From: Companilactobacillus zhachilii
Lineage (GTDB): Bacteria; Bacillota; Bacilli; Lactobacillales; Lactobacillaceae
NCBI RefSeq assembly: GCF_003606365.2
Contig: NZ_CP031933.2
Span: 1,550,001-1,614,000 of the forward strand
DNA length: 64,000 nucleotides
Direction: 5' to 3'
Under the pieces are notes generated by a model that did no database searches, was not told the origin of the DNA, and saw only the letters and a program-made list of their open reading frames with translations. This document shows, one piece after another, positions 36,420 to 44,261 of this stretch; the first letter of the stretch is position 1; each line of letters starts with the position of its first letter. Made by a program: the position numbers and the translations under genes.

Positions 36420-37132
36420 TTAAGTTCGATCAATAAATGCTTTAAATAAATCTAGTTGCCGAGAATCATGCTGCCACATATTTTCGGGATGCCATTGAAC
36501 CCCTTGAATCGAAGCATCGTCGTTTTCTATTCCTTCAATAACTCCGTCTGGAGCTTCGGCAACCACTCTTAAGTCCGTTGCTACATCTTTAATTGCTTGA
36601 TGATGTCTAGAATTGACAAAAACATTGTCACTAATGGTTTTAAACAAAGCTGAATCATGGTCAACCGAAATAAAATGAGTTGGTTGATCTCCTGGAGCAT
36701 CTTGATGGTGTTTCAAAACTTTACCAGGATATTGCGTATTTAAATCTTGATAGACCGTTCCGCCAAGAGCTACATTAATAATTTGTGTCCCCGACAAATA
36801 CCCAAAAGAGGCACTTTTTTAGCCATCGCGGTTCTGATTAAGGCAATCTCAAAAATATCTCGGTTACGATTGGTAGCGCCTAATTGGGGAATAGGTTCTT
36901 CTCCCATAAAAGTTGGGTCAATATCAGGTCCACCAGGGACAATAATTCCATCTAAACGTTCAATCAAGCCATTGATCTGTTCTTTGGGGATATATGGCAA
37001 ACTAACAGGAATTCCACCTGCCGCTACTACCCCATCGACCGCCGGACGTGGTACAAAATCCATTAGTTTTTGATTGATCACCGAAGTAGCTCCAGTATAT
37101 ATGTCTGCAGTTATACCAATCACTTTGCTCAT
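36420..37132 (-). pseudogene. Frameshifted gamma-glutamyl-GABA hydrolase (class I amidotransferase)
   Basis: Two overlapping frames together encode one PuuD-like peptidase C26. The upstream part runs from SKVIGITADIYTG through IVPGGPDIDP to the nucleophile elbow GICRG (start ATG 37132, site AAGGGG). The downstream part continues TQIINVALGGTVYQDL to GVQWHPE. The switch is at the C4 run 36789-36792 (GGGG on the coding strand). One missing G restores RGTQIINVALGG. The catalytic Cys and the HPE histidine are both present, so the lesion is recent, a sequencing error or phase variation. Confidence 0.82.
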
Positions 37133-37301
37133 ATATTTCGTCCCCTTTTCCATATTCAGCTTAAGCAGTTAAATAATTTATTAACATTATTAAATATTTT
37201 CTAATTTAATTCCAGTATTAAATGGTATTTTTTTCAAAAAATTTCTTTTTTTCTAATAAATAGCTAAATTTGGAATAAAGTAGATATATTTTTTAATAAA
37301 C

Positions 37302-38162
37302 TTATCTAGCATCATTGAGTCCGTCTTCCTGAGTAATTCGCTGAATATGGATAATGAAATACAACAGTTCCTTATTATTAAGCTCAACACCACGAGCTTT
37401 TTTTATCTCTGCTGATACTTGTTTGGCAATCGACGTTGAACCAGGATAATCTCGTTCCATTTCCAACTCAAACTTACGATCAAATTTAGTATCGGCCGAC
37501 ATATTATTCAATCTTTGTTCTAAATATTGCAAATGAACCATGAACCGATCGTAATAATTACGATTACTCTTAGTCCGAAAAATGTTATTTCTTAATAAAA
37601 CTCTTTTTATTAACTTGGTAAAGTCCACTTTTTTCGTTAAATCCACTGCAGTTGTTTCCACATTGGTATGGGCGTTAATAAAATGTAAAGCAATATTTCT
37701 AATCTCTGAACTTGGTAAATTAATTTTTAAGTTTTGATTGATGATATTCACCCCAGCGCTGGCAATCAGGTATTCCTCAATATACTTATCACTCATATCA
37801 GGAATATGACTCGGCTGATAATCACCCTCCATATATCGCTTATAAGCGCCATAGATATGATCACTTAAGGTAATGTAAATATAATCTTCAACTGAATAAT
37901 TAAATTGTTTCCTTGCATAATCAACAATTTCATACGTGGTAGTTACAACATCAATTGGGATATCCTTTAATAAAAAATAGAGATTTTTTTGGGAATCGAC
38001 TGTATCCAGATAGAAAATCTTTTCTATTTTCGAACTATCAATTTTTGAACCCTTGGATTTATTAAAGGCTATCCCTTTCCCTTTGACGATGGCTTTTTGA
38101 CTTGAATCTAAATCGACAATTGCTGAGTTATTGTTAAAAACTTGTTTAATGGTTAACTTCAT
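37302..38162 (-). CDS. BglG/LicT-family antiterminator, second copy
   Basis: A 286-aa RNA-binding antiterminator. The N-terminal CAT domain (about residues 1-55, IKQVFNNNSAIVDLDSSQKAIVKG read in two parts) is followed by PRD1 (LSDHIYGAYKR) and PRD2 (RFMVHLQYLEQRL, YFIIHIQRITQED) with their phosphorylatable histidines. It is clearly paralogous to the antiterminator at 42.8 kb. It follows the HAD gene by 21 bp, and no RAT lies in front of that pair, so its own target is not evident. The site is GAGGGGG. Confidence 0.9.
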   Translation of the reverse strand: MKLTIKQVFNNNSAIVDLDSSQKAIVKGKGIAFNKSKGSKIDSSKIEKIFYLDTVDSQKNLYFLLKDIPIDVVTTTYEIVDYARKQFNYSVEDYIYITLSDHIYGAYKRYMEGDYQPSHIPDMSDKYIEEYLIASAGVNIINQNLKINLPSSEIRNIALHFINAHTNVETTAVDLTKKVDFTKLIKRVLLRNNIFRTKSNRNYYDRFMVHLQYLEQRLNNMSADTKFDRKFELEMERDYPGSTSIAKQVSAEIKKARGVELNNKELLYFIIHIQRITQEDGLNDAR

Positions 38163-38183
38163 ATATTCCCCCTCATATATTAT

Positions 38184-38996
38184 TTAGAGTACAAATTTTT
38201 CAATTGCGATACCGACTCCACTATGATTATTGTCAGTCGTCACAAAATCAGCGGCAGATTTAACCTCTGGTAAAGCATTCCCCATAGCTATTCCTTTGCC
38301 AACAATTTTCAACATTGGTAAATCATTATCCCTATCACCCATTGCAATTACATCAGATATACTAATTCCCAACTTATCAACTAATTCTTGAATAGCATTA
38401 CCTTTATTAACATGTTTTGGAAAAATCTCTAAAAAACCCAATCCAGTTCTAACAACAAAATAATTCTTGTCAAAACGTGCATGAACCATATCCGAAATTT
38501 CATCAAGTTCAGTAGCACTTCCATTAATAATTGCTTTCACAATTTCAAAATTGTTTGGTAAATCATCCGGTTCCTTAATATATAATCCATTAGCATTTTC
38601 AAAAGCTTGCATGATCGTATATTTATCCAACCAAGTGTCATAGCTCGTATAAGTATTCCCTTTATTATCAACAACATTATAGTGAAGTTTATGTTTCTTA
38701 ACAAAAGCAACAAATTCCCGATAAAATGTATTACTCATCATTTCTTGATACATGATTTCACCAGTCATGTTCTCAATAATCGCTCCACCATTAGTTATCA
38801 TATATTGATTTTTACCACTAATTCCTAATGATTTAGCAAACTTTATAACGGCGTTATGAGTTCTTCCTGAACACAAAACCACTTTAATTCCTTTATCTAG
38901 AGCATTCTTAATAGCTACTTTATTTTGTTTAGAAATAGTTTTTTGTGATGTCAGTAATGTATCATCTAAATCTAATGCGATTACTTTATATGACAT
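38184..38996 (-). CDS. Cof-type HAD-IIB sugar-phosphatase
   Basis: A 270-aa phosphatase with HAD motif I LDLDDTLL, motif II SGRT, Lys in motif III and motif IV GDRDNDLPML; the type IIB cap lies between. Substrates of this family are sugar phosphates or flavin nucleotides. The position between the lac genes and an antiterminator suggests relief of sugar-phosphate stress. A terminator at 39051 separates it from lacG. Confidence 0.9.
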   Translation of the reverse strand: MSYKVIALDLDDTLLTSQKTISKQNKVAIKNALDKGIKVVLCSGRTHNAVIKFAKSLGISGKNQYMITNGGAIIENMTGEIMYQEMMSNTFYREFVAFVKKHKLHYNVVDNKGNTYTSYDTWLDKYTIMQAFENANGLYIKEPDDLPNNFEIVKAIINGSATELDEISDMVHARFDKNYFVVRTGLGFLEIFPKHVNKGNAIQELVDKLGISISDVIAMGDRDNDLPMLKIVGKGIAMGNALPEVKSAADFVTTDNNHSGVGIAIEKFVL

Positions 38997-39050
38997 TTAT
39001 TTATCCCCCTTTATATTCCGCTATTTATATTGTAATATTTTGAACTAAAA

Positions 39051-39082
39051 AAGTTCTGGGATAAATTAATATCTCAGAACTT
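39051..39082 (-). terminator. Terminator of the lac-type operon
   Basis: AAGTTCTG.GATA pairs with TATC.CAGAACTT, with a T run on the minus strand, between lacG and the HAD gene. Confidence 0.75.
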
Positions 39083-39233
39083 CTTCATATTTCCAACGGT
39101 TAATCTATTTTTAATACCTAGGGGAGACAGAAATCAAGTCTCATATTAAAAACAAACTTTTCGGTAAATAATGTGTAGCATTAACGCCTGTTTTCATTAA
39201 CACTACTGGGCAAATTATTATTTAAAGATTAAA

Positions 39234-40679
39234 TCAATTCGAGGAAAATTGAAATTCATCTTCTAATTCGTGTGTTTCACTGAGTTTCTTAAACCAATAT
39301 GCACTCTTCTTTACATAACGCTTCTGAGTTGGAAAGTCTACGAAAAACAGACCATAACGTTTACTATAACCATTAGTCCAAGAGAACTGATCTTGTAATG
39401 ACCAAATGAAGTAACCTTTAACATTAGCACCATCATTGATTGCATCAATAATAGCGGCAAAATACTTTCTTAAATAATCGATTCGTTTTGGATCATCAAT
39501 GATAGTATCGTCAGTTGCGTTACTTGGTAAGCTTTCTTTCAAGCCAATACCATTTTCAGTAACATAAGTTGCTGGTACTAGTGGGTATTCATCATGAATC
39601 CTCATAAGGATATCATGCATCCCCTTAGGATAAATTGACCAATCCCAGTCTGTCGTTTCGATACCATCAGGCTTTCGTTCTTCACCAATTCCATGCAGTC
39701 TTGAAACGGATGTACCTTTAGCACCAGTACCGTTATGAACGGTCTCTGAGTCACCATCATATGCTTTAATCCACTTACTAAAGTAATTATTAACACCAAC
39801 AAAATCAAGTTGGTGAGCAGCTTTATCAAGTTCTTTCATTTCTTCTTCGGTACTCTTAAACATCGGTTGATTATTGGCATCTAATATTTCTTTAACTAAT
39901 GAGATGGTTTCTGAACTATATTTTCCAGCTAAAGTCCCATCTAAATATAGTCGATTTTCAAAAGCATCTTGCAACTTGGCTGCATGCTTATCTGCTGGAC
40001 TATCGCTAAATGGATAAACTGTTTGTAAGGCATGAACAACTCCAATTTGTCCGCCTAAATTCATATTCTTATAAGCATTCACGATTCTAGCATGTGCGAC
40101 ATTTTGATTATGTTCGGCTTGAAAGGCTTTATCAAATCTGTCTTTTTCACCTGGTGGGAATGTCCCTGATACATGTTGTTGAATGGCCATTGATGTAGGT
40201 TCATTAATAGTGATCCAATATTTAACTTCTGGAAATTCTTTGAAACAATACTTAGCGTAGTCAACAAATGAATCAAGCATTACTGGGCTTAACCAATCGC
40301 CAATTTCATGAAGTTTTAGAGGTGTATCAAAATGATGTAACGTTACAAATGGAATAATATGATGTTTTTTACATGAAGCAAACAGTTTATGGTAATATTC
40401 CACTCCACGAGGTTCTAACTTATCAGTTGTTCCATTGGGAAAGATTCTTGACCATGCAATCGATACACGGATTGCTTGCACACCATACTTTTCAGACAAA
40501 GCCAAATCTTCATCATATTTGTGATAAAAATCAGCGGCGGGATCGGGACTGAATCGACCTTGTTTCTCCAAGTAATCATCCCAAAGGACTTTCCCCTTAC
40601 CATCTTCTTTAGTGGCACCTTCAACTTGATAAGCCGCACTAGCGCCACCCATTATAAAATCTTTTGGTAATTTAAGCAT
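39234..40679 (-). CDS. lacG: 6-phospho-beta-galactosidase (GH1)
   Basis: The enzyme hydrolyses lactose 6-phosphate to glucose and galactose 6-phosphate. In this 481-aa GH1 protein the acid/base Glu is in TINEPTS and the nucleophile Glu in VTENGIGL. The phosphate-site segment FSWTNGYSKRYG keeps Ser, Lys and Tyr and has Trp after Ser; this Trp is the mark of 6-phospho-beta-galactosidases, whereas phospho-beta-glucosidases have Ala or Met. Segments such as HNGTGAKGTS and TTDWDWSIYPKGM also resemble LacG. Start ATG 40679 has an AGGAGGAG site. It follows lacE by 13 bp. Confidence 0.88.
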   Translation of the reverse strand: MLKLPKDFIMGGASAAYQVEGATKEDGKGKVLWDDYLEKQGRFSPDPAADFYHKYDEDLALSEKYGVQAIRVSIAWSRIFPNGTTDKLEPRGVEYYHKLFASCKKHHIIPFVTLHHFDTPLKLHEIGDWLSPVMLDSFVDYAKYCFKEFPEVKYWITINEPTSMAIQQHVSGTFPPGEKDRFDKAFQAEHNQNVAHARIVNAYKNMNLGGQIGVVHALQTVYPFSDSPADKHAAKLQDAFENRLYLDGTLAGKYSSETISLVKEILDANNQPMFKSTEEEMKELDKAAHQLDFVGVNNYFSKWIKAYDGDSETVHNGTGAKGTSVSRLHGIGEERKPDGIETTDWDWSIYPKGMHDILMRIHDEYPLVPATYVTENGIGLKESLPSNATDDTIIDDPKRIDYLRKYFAAIIDAINDGANVKGYFIWSLQDQFSWTNGYSKRYGLFFVDFPTQKRYVKKSAYWFKKLSETHELEDEFQFSSN

Positions 40680-40692
40680 CAATATTCTCCTC

Positions 40693-42420
40693 CTATGCTA
40701 AATTTGCTTTAACAAATTGTAGTGATTTCTCCGGATTTCTAGTCAATTCGATATATTCTTTTCCTGAAGTTGTTGCTAATTTAACTCCGTACTTATCAGT
40801 AATCTTTTGAACATTACCCTTCATACTATCCATTTGTGGTGCGAGAATAACTAGATCCATATCTTGAATCATGTTCATATCCTGTCCATAGGCACGTGCG
40901 GCGGCTGATAATTTCAAGTTACGTTCTTTAGCAGTTTTATTAAGGGCATTAGCCAAAATACCACTAGTACCACCGCCGGCACAGATTACCATGACAGCCG
41001 TATCTTTATCAAAAACATTATTTCCAGATTCATCTACTGGACTAGCTTTGGTTTCAGTTGAAGAATCATCGACTGAAGATGCCATAACTGTTGAATCGTC
41101 TGTACTATTTTCTTCAACACTTTCATCTGGAACTAGACCTTCTTTAATAGCATTTTCATTTTCAGTTTCAAGAAGATCATTATCATAAACTCTCATGAAT
41201 GGAAGCCAAATAAATACATCAAGAATCAAACTCAAAGCAACAAAAACAAATGCTAATGGAGCAAAACCTGTACTAATTAAAATACCAATTGGTGCTGGAA
41301 TAACCCATGGCATGGTGTACATCATACCGTTCATACCTAAGACTTCAATAAAGAACTTGAATAAGCAAATGTTAACCATTGGTGTTACAACAAATGGTAC
41401 AAAGAAGATTGGATTCATAATAATTGGAGCACCAAACAAAATTGGTTCATTAACTGAGAAACTGACTGGAATAAATGCAGCTTTACCTAAAGCTCTTAGT
41501 TGTTTTGATCTGGCTAAGAATAGGAATAAAAATACCAAAACGAAGGTTGAACCAGTACCACCCATGTTCATAACATAATCTTGAGCATTTTGTGCCAAAA
41601 CGTGAGTAGCTTGATGTCCAGCTTGAATCAATTTCAAGTTGTCAGCAGTATTTGTAACTTCAATAGCTGCTACAGCAGGTGCAACAATTGATGGACCTTG
41701 AACACCAACGAACCAGAAGAAGCCCATGGCTCCGGCAATAATTGCTAACCCTAGATAAGAATCACTAGCTGAGAAAATTGGAGCAAGTAGTGAAATAATC
41801 AATTGAGCCAAGTTTTTACCCGTAAATGTAGCCAAAAGTAATGAAAAAGCCCAGAAAATTGTTACTGATAAAAACATTGGAATAACATCTTTAAACGTTT
41901 GTGAAATATTCTGCGGTACCTGTGGTGGCATCTTAATTGTGACATTGTTCTTAATACATACAAAGTAAACATTAGGAACAATCAAACCAACAATATACGA
42001 AGTAACTAGACCTTGTGTACCTAAGTATGTTAGATCGGCTCCACCTTTATTTTGAACGATTGCACTAATAATAAAAGCAATTTCAGCAGCTAAGATAACA
42101 GAAACAGCATTCATTTGATTTGTTTTTGGCAAGTCAAGATTCTTTGTATCCGTTAAATTCTTGGCTGTTGTTGCAGTAACAAATAAAGCAAGTAATCCCA
42201 TTGAATAGTTGTAAGCAATCATAATATTATTTTCAACATTAGTTGGCCAATGGTAACCCCAAGCATTTGGTACGTATGCAACTAGAATAAACAAGGATGA
42301 GAATAAGATAATTGGCATTGATGCAATGAAACCATCACGAATGGCGGAGACATATGCATTAGAGGCAATCTTTTCAAATCCGGGTTTCATTTTTTCAATT
42401 CTACTAGTAATGACATCCAT
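40693..42420 (-). CDS. lacE: Lactose-type PTS EIICB
   Basis: A 575-aa membrane permease: EIIC at about residues 1-420 with eight or so helices, an acidic Ser/Asp-rich linker (DESVEENSTDDSTV) and EIIB at about 472-575 with phospho-Cys480 in VICAGGGTSGILANAL. This C-B fusion and the CAGGGTSG loop are typical of LacE rather than of separate cellobiose EIIB proteins (CSAGMST). It imports and phosphorylates lactose or a related beta-galactoside, using the EIIA encoded 43 bp upstream. Confidence 0.9.
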   Translation of the reverse strand: MDVITSRIEKMKPGFEKIASNAYVSAIRDGFIASMPIILFSSLFILVAYVPNAWGYHWPTNVENNIMIAYNYSMGLLALFVTATTAKNLTDTKNLDLPKTNQMNAVSVILAAEIAFIISAIVQNKGGADLTYLGTQGLVTSYIVGLIVPNVYFVCIKNNVTIKMPPQVPQNISQTFKDVIPMFLSVTIFWAFSLLLATFTGKNLAQLIISLLAPIFSASDSYLGLAIIAGAMGFFWFVGVQGPSIVAPAVAAIEVTNTADNLKLIQAGHQATHVLAQNAQDYVMNMGGTGSTFVLVFLFLFLARSKQLRALGKAAFIPVSFSVNEPILFGAPIIMNPIFFVPFVVTPMVNICLFKFFIEVLGMNGMMYTMPWVIPAPIGILISTGFAPLAFVFVALSLILDVFIWLPFMRVYDNDLLETENENAIKEGLVPDESVEENSTDDSTVMASSVDDSSTETKASPVDESGNNVFDKDTAVMVICAGGGTSGILANALNKTAKERNLKLSAAARAYGQDMNMIQDMDLVILAPQMDSMKGNVQKITDKYGVKLATTSGKEYIELTRNPEKSLQFVKANLA

Positions 42421-42463
42421 CTTTAAAATCCCCTTCTATTTTTATTTCTTAATACTCATATAA

Positions 42464-42814
42464 TTAATCTTTCATATCTAATTTCTTTTCAATCTTATTA
42501 ATACGTTCATACTCATCAATAAAGAACTTACATTGATCCATTAACATCATTGTTGTCATCAAAGTATCTTGACCGTGAACCATGATGAAAGTAACATCCA
42601 TATCCATTCCACCTGCTTCATTAGCAAGTAGCTTTGTTTGTTCATTGTGAGCATCAACGATTGATTGATTAGCTTCTTCAACTAATTTCTTAGCCTCATC
42701 GATTTTTCCTTCACGGGCATTATCCAAAGCCTTAAGCAAAGCTGTTTTGGCATCGCCCGCATATGCAACAATCGCAAATCCTGTCATTGAAATTTCTTCT
42801 TTTGTAACTGCCAT
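42464..42814 (-). CDS. lacF: Lactose/cellobiose-type PTS EIIA
   Basis: A 116-aa three-helix EIIA of the Lac family with the phospho-acceptor His80 in FIMVHGQDTLM and the Asp cluster GGMDMD that organises the trimer. It passes phosphate from HPr to LacE. The site is AAGAGGTAA. It lies between lacT and lacE, whereas L. casei has the order lacTEGF, so the order here differs. Confidence 0.92.
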   Translation of the reverse strand: MAVTKEEISMTGFAIVAYAGDAKTALLKALDNAREGKIDEAKKLVEEANQSIVDAHNEQTKLLANEAGGMDMDVTFIMVHGQDTLMTTMMLMDQCKFFIDEYERINKIEKKLDMKD

Positions 42815-42827
42815 AATAATTTACCTC

Positions 42828-43682
42828 TTACTTTGTAGTTTTTTCTTGAGTTAATCGCTGAATGTGAATTATGAAATATAACAGTTCGTTACTACTGAGA
42901 TTAGTTCCTAATTTTCCTTGCAAATTGCTATATATTTCTTTAGCAATCTTTGAAGAACGCGGATACTCTTTTCTCATTTCCGATTCCAACTTGTCACTGA
43001 AATCTCTATCTTCATTGTCCTCATTATCAAGGCGTCCTGCTAAATACTGTAAATGAATCATAAACCGATCAAAATAATTTCCATTTCCGTCCATGCGATA
43101 AATCTTATTCTCATTTAAAATCTTGGTTACGATATCATTGATCTCCTTGGTGGTGTCTTCTTTTAGATCACCTGCCTTGGATTCTTCGCCTTTAGCATTG
43201 ATGAAATGTAGAGCAATACTTTTAATTTCTGACTTTGGAAAGTGAACTCGTAAATTGCGATTGATTACATCCAATCCGTGACTAGCAATCAAATATTCAA
43301 TCGGATATTGGTTACTCATATCAGGAATCAAACTTTCTTGATACGTTTTTGCTAGCAATCTCTGGTAGGAACCAAAGATATGATCGCTTAACGTTATATA
43401 AACGTAATCTAAAATATTATAATTAAATTCTTTTTTGGCATAATCGATAATTTCGTAAGTAGTAGTAACAACGTCAATTGGAATATCTTTAAGCAAAAAA
43501 TATAAATTTTCTTGTGATGATTTTGTATTTAAATAAAAGATATTTTCAACTTTACTTGAATCAACTTGCCCACCTTTGGTCTTCTTAAAAGCGATTCCTT
43601 TGCCCTTTACAATTGCTTGGCGATTATCTCCTAGGTTGACTAACGCACTGTTATTGTTAAAGACTTGGGCAATCTCTACCAT
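42828..43682 (-). CDS. lacT: BglG/LicT-family antiterminator of the lac operon
   Basis: A 284-aa protein with an RNA-binding CAT domain (VEIAQVFNNNSALVNLG) and two PRDs (LSDHIFGSYQR; RFMIHLQYLAGRL, YFIIHIQRLTQE). It binds the RAT in its own leader and prevents termination when substrate is present and the PTS does not inactivate it. I choose ATG 43682 with an AGGGGGAAA site. A longer frame from a TTG at 43721 would start inside the terminator stem. It heads lacTFEG. Confidence 0.92.
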   Translation of the reverse strand: MVEIAQVFNNNSALVNLGDNRQAIVKGKGIAFKKTKGGQVDSSKVENIFYLNTKSSQENLYFLLKDIPIDVVTTTYEIIDYAKKEFNYNILDYVYITLSDHIFGSYQRLLAKTYQESLIPDMSNQYPIEYLIASHGLDVINRNLRVHFPKSEIKSIALHFINAKGEESKAGDLKEDTTKEINDIVTKILNENKIYRMDGNGNYFDRFMIHLQYLAGRLDNEDNEDRDFSDKLESEMRKEYPRSSKIAKEIYSNLQGKLGTNLSSNELLYFIIHIQRLTQEKTTK

Positions 43683-43710
43683 CTCATTTCCCCCTTTCTG
43701 ACAACAAAAA

Positions 43711-43780
43711 GAGACCACCAACGTTTTTCATCATGATAGTCTTTTGACATATCATTGAAGAAAATACGTTGAGTGATCTC
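43711..43780 (-). terminator. Conditional terminator in the lacT leader
   Basis: On the minus strand GAGATCACTCAACGT (43780-43766) pairs with ACGTTGGTGGTCTC (43724-43711), followed by five T. Its proximal arm overlaps the RAT, as expected for antitermination. Confidence 0.85.
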
Positions 43781-43803
43781 GCCTAATTTAATAGTAACAA
43801 TTC
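43775..43803 (-). promoter_or_regulatory. RAT (ribonucleic antiterminator) site
   Basis: The minus-strand 29-mer begins GAATTGTTACTATTA and ends AGGCGAGATC. It matches the BglG-family RAT layout (GGATTGTTACTG ... AGGCAAAACC) in length and at most fixed positions. It is the target of the adjacent antiterminator. Confidence 0.85.
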
Positions 43804-43835
43804 ACTGAAAATATATTCATCTTTCAACACGACTT

Positions 43836-43872
43836 AGTATATGACACATTTTTATTTTTGTAAACGGTTTCA
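43836..43872 (-). promoter_or_regulatory. lacT promoter with overlapping cre
   Basis: TTTACA (43864-43859) and TATACT (43841-43836) are 17 bp apart. The site TGTAAACGGTTTCA (43859-43872) fits the CcpA cre consensus fully and covers the -35 box, so glucose should repress initiation. Confidence 0.88.
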
Positions 43873-43959
43873 GTAGATTATTTTTTAAATCATTTATTTT
43901 TACTTTTCAAACCTACCGCTAAATCCGCTCAAGATCAGGCATTGAGGCATGATTTTATA

Positions 43960-43973
43960 TGTAATCGTTTTCT
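43960..43973 (+). promoter_or_regulatory. Second cre-like site
   Basis: TGTAATCGTTTTCT matches the cre consensus at all but the last base. It lies about 100 bp upstream of the lacT promoter and 290 bp before guanine deaminase. Confidence 0.35.
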
Positions 43974-44086
43974 TAATCTTTTCTACCGTTATAACGCACA
44001 ATTAATGCTAGACAAATTATCGTTATCGTAAGAAATTCTAGTCTTTTTTATAACTCGATTTTTTTAAGGTACTTTTTACTAGATAC

Positions 44087-44117
44087 TTTTGTAATCGACA
44101 ATAAAGCGATTACAAAA
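44087..44117. promoter_or_regulatory. Perfect 11-bp inverted repeat upstream of guanine deaminase
   Basis: TTTTGTAATCG and CGATTACAAAA are separated by 9 bp. It could be an operator or a weak terminator. No purine riboswitch is found in 43873-44261, which otherwise looks empty. Confidence 0.4.
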
Positions 44118-44261
44118 TTTCCTATTTCATCAAAATAATAACTTTCTGAAACATTCAGTCCAATTGTTTTTAAATAATCAAGTAAAATACGAACTATTTA
44201 CTATTTATTTACATAAACATTCATGTTATTCTTAAACATATAAAATTTAAGGAAGTGTTAG

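Noticed and set aside
43683..43721. Longer lacT frame starting at TTG 43721
   Set aside because: The start would lie in the terminator stem, and the ATG at 43682 has an AGGGGG site and the conserved N-terminus.
43873..44261. Purine riboswitch upstream of guanine deaminase
   Set aside because: No conserved purine-aptamer loops or stem P1 could be read on the plus strand.
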